This document shows positions 6,091 to 13,022 of a stretch of 13,143 nucleotides of DNA, piece by piece (positions within the stretch are counted from its first letter, which is position 1; every line of letters begins with the position of its first letter). The stretch lies in the NCBI GenBank assembly GCA_038253135.1, contig JBBSHJ010000094.1, positions 1 to 13,143 of the forward strand, given 5' to 3'. The notes under the pieces are model-generated. The model saw only the letters and a list, made by a program, of their open reading frames with translations. It did no database searches and had not been told where the DNA came from. Source of the DNA: JBBSHJ01 sp038253135 (GTDB lineage Bacteria; Actinomycetota; Actinomycetes; Mycobacteriales; QHCD01). Made by a program: the position numbers and the translations under genes.

Positions 6091-6577
6091 GTGAGTCCTG
6101 CCCTTGCGGCCCTGCTGGTGATGACGGCACTCGCCGCCGGCTGCACCGGCTCCGGTGGCGGACACGGGGCGTCTGCATCCAAGCCGGCCGCCCCGTCGAC
6201 GCCGGGACCGTCCCCGAAGCTCCCGTCGGCAACCCCGCCGTCGACATCGTCGCGCAGCCCGCCACCGGCTGTGCACCCGACACCGGCTCGTCGTCGTCCG
6301 CCTCGGGTCCTACGAGGTCCCTCACGGCCTGGTGGTGGTCGACTGGAAGCGCAATCGGGTGCGCTGGTCCGTGGCGACGACGCAGCAATACGACGCGGCG
6401 CTCGCCGGCAACCGGCTGATCATGGCCGGCGTCTGCTGCACCTCGGAAAGCCCGGCCCGCGTGTTCGACCTGGACTCGGGCCGGCTGCAGGCGGCCACCG
6501 GCGGCTGCCTGAGCGGGGCCGGCGCGCACTGGTTCGCCACGTCGAACGGGTCCGTGCGGGTCTACTGGCTGCGCTGA
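6091..6577 (+). pseudogene. Frameshifted lipoprotein with a beta-propeller-like tail
   Basis: The GTG at 6091 opens a good lipoprotein signal: a hydrophobic stretch LAALLVMTALAAGC with the lipobox cysteine, then a Ser/Pro/Thr linker. The family-like continuation is in other frames. EAPVGNPAVDIVAQPATGCA comes from one frame around 6215-6275. A second frame runs RLVVVRLGSYEVPHGLVVVD, then ATTQQYDAALAGNRLIMAGV, and ends …VRVYWLR with a stop at 6575-6577. The tail alternates strand and turn (FDLDSGRLQAATGG; HWFATSNGSVRVYW) like PQQ/WD-type repeats. One or two single-base losses between 6200 and 6295 would explain the split. It is divergent from vapBC and convergent with the MmcQ-like pseudogene. 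Function unknown; sequencing error is possible. Confidence 0.55.
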
Positions 6578-6589
6578 TCCAGACCGACG

Positions 6590-6920
6590 TCAGCCGCGCA
6601 CGCTGCGGCGCGCCAACCAGGAGTCGGTCAGGATCTCTGTCAGCTCCGGCTCGTCGAGCCGGTCCAGCCACGCCCAGATCGACACCTTGACCGTGAAGGT
6701 CTGCACCACGAAGAAGGTGTCCCTGCGATCGGCGAGAGTGAGCTCGGAGTCGAGCTCCAGGGACCAGAAACTGCAGGATCTCCCTCCCGTCGCCGTCCCG
6801 GCGCAGCCGCGCGAACGGATGACGGCCCACGACGACGGTCGGCGAGCCCTCGTGCGCCCGCCCCGGCCGCGCCCCGGGCAGGTCACCCGCGATCCGCTCG
6901 ACATCGCGCCACGTGGCCAC
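6590..6920 (-). pseudogene. MmcQ/YjbR-like protein, frameshifted
   Basis: From GTG 6920 the peptide ATWRDVERIAGDLPGAR, followed by HPFARLRRDGDGREILQF, matches the N-terminal half of small MmcQ/YjbR (CyaY-like fold) proteins. Near 6771-6774, at a short T-run on the minus strand, the match moves to another frame. There it continues WSLELDSELTLADRRDTFFV and LDEPELTEILTDSWLARR to TGA (6590-6592). The summed length, about 110 residues, is normal for the family, so a single one-base indel breaks an otherwise full gene. It lies 17 bp downstream of the small membrane protein gene and would share the mca transcript. Function in these bacteria is unknown. Confidence 0.6.
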
Positions 6921-6937
6921 GGATGCAGCCGGTTCGG

Positions 6938-7180
6938 CTACCCGTTGTCCGACGAGTCGCCGGAGGGCGGCGTACGCCGTGGCTCCAGCGCCTTCCCCGG
7001 CTCTCGCGAGGCGCCGGCCCGAGGGGGCGGGGACGGCGGGTCGAAGGACTTCGGCACCCGGTTGAGGTGCTTGATCAGCGAGCGGGCGAGGAAGGCCACC
7101 GCGATGCCGAGGGCCACGACAACCAGCAGGCCGAGCGGGCCGGCCTGCGGCGTACCGGCGAGAATGCGCATCGGACTCAT
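6938..7180 (-). CDS. Small single-helix membrane protein coupled to mca
   Basis: An 80-residue protein with one transmembrane helix (about residues 14-32, AGPLGLLVVVALGIAVAFLA) near the N-terminus. The helix is followed by basic RSLIKHLNRVPKSF and a Pro/Ser/Arg-rich cytoplasmic tail. ATG 7180 overlaps the mca stop codon in ATGA; ATG 7171 is an alternative. A protein of this size and shape follows mca in other actinomycetes (Rv1083 position in M. tuberculosis), where its function is not known. Tight coupling to mca suggests joint expression. Confidence 0.75.
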   Translation of the reverse strand: MSPMRILAGTPQAGPLGLLVVVALGIAVAFLARSLIKHLNRVPKSFDPPSPPPRAGASREPGKALEPRRTPPSGDSSDNG

Positions 7181-8082
7181 GCGACCGGCTGGTGCTGGAC
7201 TCCGGCGAACAGGTCGTCCTCGGGCAGGGCGGTCTCGACCATCGAGCGGACCAGCTCGTAGTCCTCGGTCGGCCAGACTTCCCTCTGGATCGCCAGCGGG
7301 ATCCGGAACCAGCCACCCGTGGGGTCGACCTGCGTGGCGTGGGCGATCAGCGCCTGGTCGCGAATCTCGAAGTAGTTGCCGCACGGCACCCGGGTGGTGA
7401 TCCGGTCAGAGGCCGCCCGGCGCCGCTCCGCCCGGGCGCGCTCAGCCTCGCTCTCCCCCCACTTCATCATCTCGGCCAGCGGCGACTCGAGACCCTTGTC
7501 CAGCATCGCCTCGTGTAGTGCCTTGGACCGGGCCAGGCTCATGCCCATGTGGTAGTAAAGCTTCTGCGGCTGCCACGGATCGCCGGTGCCGGGGTACGCC
7601 GCCGCGTCGCCGGCGGAGTTGAAGGCTTGCACCGAGACCGTGTGGCACATGATGTGGTCAGGGTGCGGGTAGCCGCCGCTCTCGTCGTAGGTGAGCACGA
7701 CGTGCGGCCGGAAGGATCGCATCAGGGCGACGAGCGACTCGGCCGCGACCTCGGGGTCCATCAGGCCGAAGCACCCCTCCGGCAGCGGCGGCCTCGGATC
7801 GCCCTCCGGCAGGCCGGAGTCGACGAAGCCCAGCCACTCCTGCTTGACGCCGAGGATCTTGCGCGCGTGCCGCATCTCCTCGGCCCGGACCGCGCTGATG
7901 TTCTCGGCCACATCGGGCCGGTCCATCGCCGGATTGAGAATCGAGCCGCGCTCCCCGCCGGTGCAGGTCACGACCATCACGTCGACGTCCTCCCGCACGT
8001 AGCGGGCCATCGTGGCTGCGCCCTTGCTGGACTCGTCGTCGGGGTGTGCATGCACGGCCATGAGCCGCAGGTTGTCGCTCAC
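7177..8082 (-). CDS. mca: Mycothiol S-conjugate amidase
   Basis: A 301-residue zinc amidase of the LmbE/PIG-L family. It cleaves mycothiol S-conjugates of electrophiles and some antibiotics to a mercapturic acid and GlcN-inositol, the detoxification step of the mycothiol system. Metal ligands are visible as AHPDDE (H13, D16) and YPHPDH (H143), with D15 as probable general base. K20 in ESSKGAATM is the Mca-type residue that separates it from the deacetylase MshB. GTG 8082 is chosen because AGAGG stands six bases upstream and the family start SDNLRLMAVHAHPDDE follows; the frame is open to 8607 but without homology. The gene is divergent from greA, overlaps the small membrane gene by four bases, and is intact. 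Confidence 0.95.
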   Translation of the reverse strand: MSDNLRLMAVHAHPDDESSKGAATMARYVREDVDVMVVTCTGGERGSILNPAMDRPDVAENISAVRAEEMRHARKILGVKQEWLGFVDSGLPEGDPRPPLPEGCFGLMDPEVAAESLVALMRSFRPHVVLTYDESGGYPHPDHIMCHTVSVQAFNSAGDAAAYPGTGDPWQPQKLYYHMGMSLARSKALHEAMLDKGLESPLAEMMKWGESEAERARAERRRAASDRITTRVPCGNYFEIRDQALIAHATQVDPTGGWFRIPLAIQREVWPTEDYELVRSMVETALPEDDLFAGVQHQPVA

Positions 8083-8491
8083 GCTCGCCTCTGCTCCTGA
8101 ATGCTTCGTCGCTCGCCGCTGCGCCGGCCGTGCCGCGCCCCGGCGTACCTGGCCCACCTCGCTCATTCTCGCAGGTCGCTCGGGCGCGGTGCGCGTCGCG
8201 CCGAGCGGGTGGCACCGCCCACCCGACGGATCATCCGATGGACTTGCCGCATTTGGTTGTGCGTCCTGACCCTGTTCGGTGTTAGTTTCGAAGAGTTCAC
8301 CCCACGTCGGCGACGACCGACCGGAACGCATCTTTCGTCGGGCATGCTGAGCCGGCGGGTCGAGCCGACCGGAGCCGACACGGGGTAACCATGACGCGCC
8401 GGACCGTTCATGAACGGTCCGGCTTTCCGTTAGGCGGACGAGCATCACGACCGCCGGTGGGGACCGGATACTGAGCTGTAAGGAGCACGAC
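8083..8491. other. Divergent intergenic region between mca and greA
   Basis: This 409-bp gap must hold the promoters of both mca and greA. I find no supported gene: the frames here are Arg/Pro-rich with no family motif. No convincing -35/-10 pair stands out apart from a weak TTGTGC…TGTTAG on the plus strand near 8250-8280. The one strong feature is the palindrome at 8398-8423. The greA ribosome site AAGGAG is at 8480-8485. In M. tuberculosis a membrane-protein gene (Rv1081c) lies between the two; here it is absent. Confidence 0.6.
8398..8430 (+). terminator. Perfect 26-bp palindrome with short T-tract in the greA leader
   Basis: The arms GCCGGACCGTTCA (8398-8410) and TGAACGGTCCGGC (8411-8423) are exact complements with no spacer. 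As RNA this gives a stem of about 11 bp with a tetraloop. TTTCCGTT follows on the plus strand, which makes it look like an intrinsic terminator. It lies 68 bp before the greA start with no plus-strand gene ahead of it, so it may be a leader attenuator or the end of a small RNA. A protein-binding palindrome is the alternative. Confidence 0.55.
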
Positions 8492-8989
8492 GTGCTGACC
8501 GAGAACGCTGCGAACGTCACCTGGCTTACCCAGGAGGCGTACGACCGACTCAAGCAGGAGCACGAGACGCTGGTCAAGAACCGGCCGGCGATGGCGGCGG
8601 AGATCAATGACCGCCGCGAGGAAGGCGACCTGCGTGAGAACGGCGGCTATCACGCCGCCAAGGATGAGCAGGGCAAGCAGGAAGCCCGCATCCGGCATCT
8701 CGAGGACCTGCTGCGCACCGCCAAGGTGGGCGAGGCGCCCACGGACGACGGCGTCGCCGGTCAGGGCATGGTCGTGACCGTTCTCTACGAAGGCGAGGAC
8801 GAGACCGAGACCTTCCTCATCGGCTCCCGCGAGGAGTCGGACACCACCGACATCCCGGTCTACTCACCGGCGTCACCGATCGGCAAGGCGCTGACCGGCG
8901 CGCGGCCCGGCGCCTCACGGGAGTACGAGCTGCCCAACGGCACCCGGATGAAGGTCAAGCTGGAGAACGTGCAGCGGTTCACCGGCTGA
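8492..8989 (+). CDS. greA: Transcript-cleavage factor GreA
   Basis: A 165-residue protein of normal GreA length. It enters the RNA polymerase secondary channel and stimulates cleavage of backtracked RNA. The N-terminal coiled coil (about residues 13-80) carries the acidic tip REEGDLRENGGYHAAKDEQG (D46, E49 coordinate the catalytic Mg2+). The C-terminal FKBP-like domain contains VYSPASPIGKALTGARPG, the SPLG.AL.G region that contacts polymerase. GTG 8492 has AAGGAG six bases upstream. The sulfatase gene follows after seven bases and probably shares the transcript. The leader contains a strong palindrome that may control expression. Confidence 0.96.
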   Translation: MLTENAANVTWLTQEAYDRLKQEHETLVKNRPAMAAEINDRREEGDLRENGGYHAAKDEQGKQEARIRHLEDLLRTAKVGEAPTDDGVAGQGMVVTVLYEGEDETETFLIGSREESDTTDIPVYSPASPIGKALTGARPGASREYELPNGTRMKVKLENVQRFTG

Positions 8990-8996
8990 CCGCAGG

Positions 8997-10613
8997 ATGC
9001 CGGAGCGCGCCCGGGGTGGCCCACCGCCCAACATCCTGCTGGTCACTACCGACCAGCAGCACTGGCAGGCACTGGGCTCGCGTACGCCGGTGCTGCGCCG
9101 GTCGACGACGGAGCGAGCACCCGGCCGAGCTCTGCGAGGCAGGCGTGCAGCGACGGAGGAGGCTGCGCCGACGTTGCTGCGCACGCCGGCGATGGACGGG
9201 CTGGCCCGCGACGGCGCGCGCTTTGACCGGGCCTACTGCGCCAACCCGCTGTGCTCGCCGTCGCGGTCGTCGATCGTCACCGGCCGCTACCCGTCGGCGC
9301 ACGGCTGCTGGACCCTCGGCACCCGGCTCCCGGAGGACGAGACGACGATCGGCGCCCTGCTCGGGGCAGCCGGCTACCAGACGTCCCTGATCGGCAAGGC
9401 GCACTTCGAGCCGCTGCGGACGCGGACCGACCAGCCCTCGCTGGAATCGCAGCCGATACTGCGGGACCTGGACTTCTGGCGCTCGTTCGGCGGCCCGTAC
9501 TACGGCTTCGTGCACGTCGAGCTGGCCCGCAACCACGCCGACGAGTCCCACGTCGGGCAGCACTACGCCATCTGGATGGAAGATCGCGGATTCGGCAGCT
9601 GGCGCGAGCACTTCCGCCGCTGGCCGGACGACCCGAGCGAGCCACACCGCCGCGGCAGATGGGACCTCCCGCTCGAGCAGCACTACAGCGCCTGGACGGC
9701 CGAGCGGACCATCGCGGCGATCGACCGTGCCGTCGCGGCCGAGCAGCCGTTCTTCAGCTGGGCCAGCTTTCACGACCCGCACCCGCCGTACCTCGTCCCG
9801 GAGCCCTACGCGTCCATGTACGACCCTGCGGACGTCGTACCCGGCCGGCTGCAGCCGGGCGAGCTCGAGCGCATGCCGGCCTGGACCGCGCTGACACAGG
9901 CCGATCAACCGGATTTCTCGGGGTGGCAGCAGACCCCGTGGGCCAACCACGGCTTCCACGGTCACAAGCTCCCGGACGACGTGCTCCGGCAGAACATCGC
10001 GACCTATTACGGCATGATCAGCCTCGTCGACGATCAGCTCGCCCGGATCCTCGAACACCTCGACCGGACCGGTCAGGCCGACAACACGATCGTCGTCTTC
10101 AGCACCGACCACGGGCACTTCCTCGGCCAGCACGGGCTGACCGCCAAGGGGCCGTTCCATTACGAGGACCTGCTACGGGTGCCGCTGCACGTGCGCTGGC
10201 CCGGACGGGTGCCGGCCGGCCTGGCCAGCACCGCGCTGCAGAGCCTCATCGACCTGGCGCCGACGCTGCTGTCCGCGGCCGGCGTACCGGTGCCGCGCCA
10301 GATGCAGGGCGTCGACCAGTTGCCCGTCTGGACCGGCGCGGCCGATCGGGCCCGCGACCACGTGATCGTCGAGAACCGGCATCAGCCCTCCGCCGTGCAC
10401 CTGCGGACCTACATCGACGATCGCTACAAGCTCACGCTGCTGCGCGGGCGCGACGAGGGCGAGCTTTTCGACCTGCGGGACGATCCGGGCGAGTTGTGCA
10501 ATCGGTACGACGACCCGTCCTTCGCCGAGGTGCGGCACGCGCTGGCGCTGCGGGCGCTCGACCGCGAGATCGCCCGCGAGAGCAGCCGCTATGAACGGAT
10601 CTCGAGCGCCTGA
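8997..10613 (+). CDS. Type I sulfatase (arylsulfatase/choline-sulfatase-like)
   Basis: A 538-residue alkaline-phosphatase-superfamily hydrolase. The sulfatase signature LCSPSRSSIVTG (C86-S-P-S-R90) supplies the cysteine that formylglycine-generating enzyme oxidises. Metal ligands are D19-Q20 in LLVTTDQQHW and D371-H372 in VVFSTDHGHFLGQHG. H379 and K384 (LTAKGPFHYE) are further active-site candidates, and the C-terminal YKLTLLRG..GELFDLRDDPGE is typical. No signal peptide is seen, so it is probably cytoplasmic; the substrate is not predictable. ATG 8997 follows greA by seven bases with a weak AGG just before it. Oddity: between VTTDQQHWQALGSRTPVLR and TPAMDGLA there are about 29 extra Arg/Ala-rich residues (roughly 35-62), whereas relatives pass almost directly between these blocks. 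The inserted DNA holds short direct repeats. Confidence 0.9.
   Translation: MPERARGGPPPNILLVTTDQQHWQALGSRTPVLRRSTTERAPGRALRGRRAATEEAAPTLLRTPAMDGLARDGARFDRAYCANPLCSPSRSSIVTGRYPSAHGCWTLGTRLPEDETTIGALLGAAGYQTSLIGKAHFEPLRTRTDQPSLESQPILRDLDFWRSFGGPYYGFVHVELARNHADESHVGQHYAIWMEDRGFGSWREHFRRWPDDPSEPHRRGRWDLPLEQHYSAWTAERTIAAIDRAVAAEQPFFSWASFHDPHPPYLVPEPYASMYDPADVVPGRLQPGELERMPAWTALTQADQPDFSGWQQTPWANHGFHGHKLPDDVLRQNIATYYGMISLVDDQLARILEHLDRTGQADNTIVVFSTDHGHFLGQHGLTAKGPFHYEDLLRVPLHVRWPGRVPAGLASTALQSLIDLAPTLLSAAGVPVPRQMQGVDQLPVWTGAADRARDHVIVENRHQPSAVHLRTYIDDRYKLTLLRGRDEGELFDLRDDPGELCNRYDDPSFAEVRHALALRALDREIARESSRYERISSA
9092..9170. repeat. Short inserted segment with direct repeats inside the sulfatase gene
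   Basis: The extra sequence in the sulfatase N-terminus is bounded by GCTGCGCCG at 9092-9100 and again at 9162-9170. It also contains CGACGGAG twice (9106-9113 and 9151-9158). The segment keeps the reading frame and codes for Arg/Ala/Thr-rich peptide unlike the rest of the enzyme. It resembles a small repetitive element or tandem-type expansion; I cannot check other copies. Confidence 0.4.
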
Positions 10614-10654
10614 CCGTCGGCACGGACCGGGACGGACGGCGTACCGTGGCCGCA

Positions 10655-11266
10655 ATGCCTGACCGCAACTCGGACTCCACCGCATCGGTCTCCACCGGCG
10701 AGCTCTCCGACGCGACCGCCGACGCCAACTGGAACGATGCGACCGCCACGACGCTGCAAGCCGACGTCATCGGTGTCGACACGACAGGTGCGCTGCCCTG
10801 GCTCAGCACGCCGTACGAGGCCGAGGCCGAGACCAAGACCGTCCCGCTGCCCGAGATGCCGCCGTTGCCGCAGCTGCCGAACTATGACGAGGCGGACGAT
10901 GACGACGGGCCCGTCGCGCTGCCGCAGCAGCAGGTTTCCCAGCACTGGCAGGAGCTGCAGCCCAAGCGACGCGTGCCGCTGCGCCCGCAGCGCCCCAGGC
11001 CGCCGATCACGAGCACGTCCACCCTCGGCCCGGTCTCAGGCACCGCGTCGATCCCGCAACCCGGGATCCGGCGACACGGCGAGCGACCGGCGCGCCAGCG
11101 ACAGCCTTCGACCGGCCAGACCCGGCGGGACATCCGCCAGGGTTACCGGCAGGGTGGCGGGAGTCCTGCCGTACGCAGGAAGGCCAACGTCGGATCGGCG
11201 ATCTGGACCGTCATCGTGCTCTTCTTCGTCATCCTGTGGATCCTGGGCTCCGTCGTCGGCCACTGA
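10655..11266 (+). CDS. Tail-anchored membrane protein of unknown function
   Basis: A 203-residue protein (206 if GTG 10646 is used) that I do not recognise. The N-terminal half is acidic and Ser/Thr/Ala-rich. It is followed by EMPPLPQLPNYDEADDDDG, a Gln-rich stretch, and a long basic, proline-rich disordered part (PKRRVPLRPQRPRPP; RQGYRQGGGSPAVRRKANVG). The single hydrophobic segment AIWTVIVLFFVILWILGSVV is at the extreme C-terminus, with GH as the last residues. This layout predicts a C-tail-anchored protein with a large cytoplasmic disordered domain. It starts 32-41 bp after the sulfatase stop, so it may be the third gene of a greA operon. No clear ribosome site is seen. Codon use looks native. 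Confidence 0.65.
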   Translation: MPDRNSDSTASVSTGELSDATADANWNDATATTLQADVIGVDTTGALPWLSTPYEAEAETKTVPLPEMPPLPQLPNYDEADDDDGPVALPQQQVSQHWQELQPKRRVPLRPQRPRPPITSTSTLGPVSGTASIPQPGIRRHGERPARQRQPSTGQTRRDIRQGYRQGGGSPAVRRKANVGSAIWTVIVLFFVILWILGSVVGH

Positions 11267-11286
11267 CAGCTCCGCCCGCCAGATCG

Positions 11287-11310
11287 GTCCGCCCGGCGCA
11301 ACGGGCGGCG
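11287..11310 (+). terminator. Candidate stem terminator after the tail-anchored protein gene
   Basis: CCGCCCG (11289-11295) and CGGGCGG (11302-11308) pair perfectly around a six-base loop, 22 bases after the stop codon. No T-run follows, so this is a stem-only candidate. Confidence 0.35.
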
Positions 11311-11326
11311 CGACCGGCCCGCACCT

Positions 11327-11752
11327 GCATGATGAGCGGCGGTACAGCGGCGTGGTACAAGGCGGTGCTCAACGGCGTCGGCGTCCCGTATTACAGACAC
11401 ACCACCTGCACCGGCAGGGGCGACTACGGCGGAAATCCCTACCCGCCGGGTCAGGTGCGCGGATCCGGATGCTCCCTGATCGACCAGCACGCGCTCGGCA
11501 GCGACGGCACGATCTAACTGCACTACACCCCGGAAATGCCAAGACCTGCGTCACGACGCCGGGCAATATCGCTCGGCACTCACCGAGCGCGGTCTGCCTT
11601 CCTCGAGGTGCAAACGACGATCATGCGCCGGCAGCGGCAATTACTCCTATTACGCCGCCCGTGTCCGCAAGACAGCGGGCTCGAGCTGCGTGAAATGGGG
11701 CAGCTCCGCCGGGTCGACCTCCTGGGCGAGCGCCTTCTCACATTGCAGCTAA
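11327..11752 (+). pseudogene. Secreted protein (spore-associated protein A-like), degraded
   Basis: Pieces of a small secreted protein lie in succession. GQVRGSGCSLIDQHALGSDG then TI leads to an in-frame TAA (11515-11517) where Tyr is expected, then LHYTP. After a shift near 11530 comes PGNAKTCVTT with PGNI. After further shifts comes GNYSYYAARVRKTAGSSCVK, then WGSSAGSTSW and a last Cys before TAA (11750-11752). The order (CGSGY.LID.H.LG..TIYL.YN; NG..C.VT; GNY.YYAGPV…C.KWGG) is, from memory, that of actinomycete SapA-like secreted proteins. The usual Cys in QVC is Arg here. No intact signal peptide is seen upstream. The stop abuts the ilvA stop on the other strand with no gap. Confidence 0.5.
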
Positions 11753-13000
11753 CTAATCAGCGGCAGAGCCCTCGATCACGATGTAACCGGACGCGCGCAG
11801 GTGACCGATCAGGTTGCGGGCGTGCTCGTTGCTCCGCGTTTCCAGCGTCAGCTCGATCTCGACGTCACCGAGATGCAATTCCGGGCCGGTGCGGGAATGT
11901 ACGACGTCGAGCACGTTGCCGCCGTTCTCCCCCAGCAATTGCAGGACGCCGGCGAGATTCCCCGGGCGATCAGGGACGCGGACACGAATGTCGAGATAAC
12001 GCCCGGCCGCGATCATGCCGTGCTGGATCAGCCGCAGCAGCAGGATGGGGTCGATGTTGCCGCCGGACAGCACGGCCACCACCGGTGGTTCGAACCGCTC
12101 CGGCCGCTCCATCACCGCGGCCACCGACGCGGCGCCGGCCGGCTCGACGACCATCTTGGCCCGTTCCAGGCACAGCAGCAGCGCGCGGGACAGCGCGTCC
12201 TCCGGCACCGTCAGCATCTCATCGACAAAGGCGCGCACGTGCGCGAGTGGAATCACCCCCGGGGAGGCGATCGCGATCCCGTCGGCCATAGTGGCCATGC
12301 GGTCGAGCCGCACCGGGTGGCCGGCGGCGATCGAGGCCGGGTACGCCGCCGCTGCGGCGGCTTGGACGCCGTACACCGTGACGTCCGCGCGCTGGGGCTT
12401 GACGGCTGCGGCGATGCCGGCCACCAACCCGCCCCCGCCGGTAGCGACGACGATCGTGCGCACGTCGGGGCACTGCTCGAGGATTTCCAACCCGATGGTG
12501 CCCTGCCCGGTGATGATGTCGCGATGGTCGAAGGGGTGGATCAGCGCGGCGCCGGTGCGCTCGGCGTGCGCGCGTGCCTCCTTCAGCGCCTCGTCGACGG
12601 TCGTGCCGCTGAACGCCACGGTGGCGCCGTAGGCGCGGGTCGCCTCGACCTTGGCGATCGAAGCGCCGTGCGGCATGTAGACGGTGACCTCGGTGCCGAG
12701 CAGCTGTCCAGCCAGCGCGACGCCCTGCGCGTGGTTCCCCGCACTGGCGGCGACCACGCCGTTGGCCCGCTGCTGCCCGCTGAGCCGGGAGATCCGCAGA
12801 TAGGCGCCGCGGATCTTGAAGCTGCCGGCGCGCTGGAGGTTCTCGCATTTGAGGTACACCGGCCCGCCGACCAGCGCGGCGAGCGGGCGTGAACCCTCCA
12901 GCGGCGTGCGCCGTACGACGTGGCGGAGGGTGTCCCGCGCGGTCTCGATCTCGGTGAGCGTCACCAGTCCGGCGGGGGGCGCCGGATCGTCGTTGACCAC
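11753..13000 (-). CDS. ilvA: Threonine ammonia-lyase with C-terminal ACT domain
   Basis: A 415-residue PLP enzyme that converts threonine to 2-oxobutanoate, the first step of isoleucine synthesis. PLP lysine is K62 in AGSFKIRGAY. Other landmarks are SAGNHAQG, the phosphate-binding loop ATGGGGLVAGIA, and LSGGNIDP near the end of the catalytic domain. After about residue 320 an ACT-like domain follows (YLDIRVRVPDRPGNLAGVL, then VHSRTG). A single short ACT domain at this length is the medium-form threonine ammonia-lyase rather than the long two-ACT IlvA type, so feedback behaviour may differ. GTG 13000 is chosen: CACAAT, a possible -10, lies seven bases upstream, which fits a leaderless start. 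GTG 13033 would overlap the upstream gene. Confidence 0.92.
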   Translation of the reverse strand: MVNDDPAPPAGLVTLTEIETARDTLRHVVRRTPLEGSRPLAALVGGPVYLKCENLQRAGSFKIRGAYLRISRLSGQQRANGVVAASAGNHAQGVALAGQLLGTEVTVYMPHGASIAKVEATRAYGATVAFSGTTVDEALKEARAHAERTGAALIHPFDHRDIITGQGTIGLEILEQCPDVRTIVVATGGGGLVAGIAAAVKPQRADVTVYGVQAAAAAAYPASIAAGHPVRLDRMATMADGIAIASPGVIPLAHVRAFVDEMLTVPEDALSRALLLCLERAKMVVEPAGAASVAAVMERPERFEPPVVAVLSGGNIDPILLLRLIQHGMIAAGRYLDIRVRVPDRPGNLAGVLQLLGENGGNVLDVVHSRTGPELHLGDVEIELTLETRSNEHARNLIGHLRASGYIVIEGSAAD

Positions 13001-13022
13001 GGGCGGATTGTGCCATCCGGCT

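Noticed and set aside
6420..7316. 298-codon minus-strand frame across the MmcQ-like gene, small membrane gene and mca end
   Set aside because: Only its middle (about 6775-6920) matches a protein family. The rest overlaps better supported genes in other frames.
8083..8607. N-terminal extension of mca by up to 175 codons
   Set aside because: The added part overlaps greA antisense and shows no homology. GTG 8082 has a ribosome site and gives the normal Mca length.
8979..10160. 393-codon minus-strand open frame opposite the sulfatase
   Set aside because: Antisense shadow. The plus strand carries the sulfatase signature and metal ligands, and the minus translation is Val/Arg-rich low complexity.
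9251..10594. 447-codon plus-strand frame overlapping the sulfatase in another phase
   Set aside because: Arg/Ala/Pro-rich out-of-frame product with no motif; the sulfatase frame explains the sequence.
11801..12892. 363-codon plus-strand open frame opposite ilvA
   Set aside because: Antisense to a complete threonine ammonia-lyase; the translation is His/Asp/Gly-rich without domain features.
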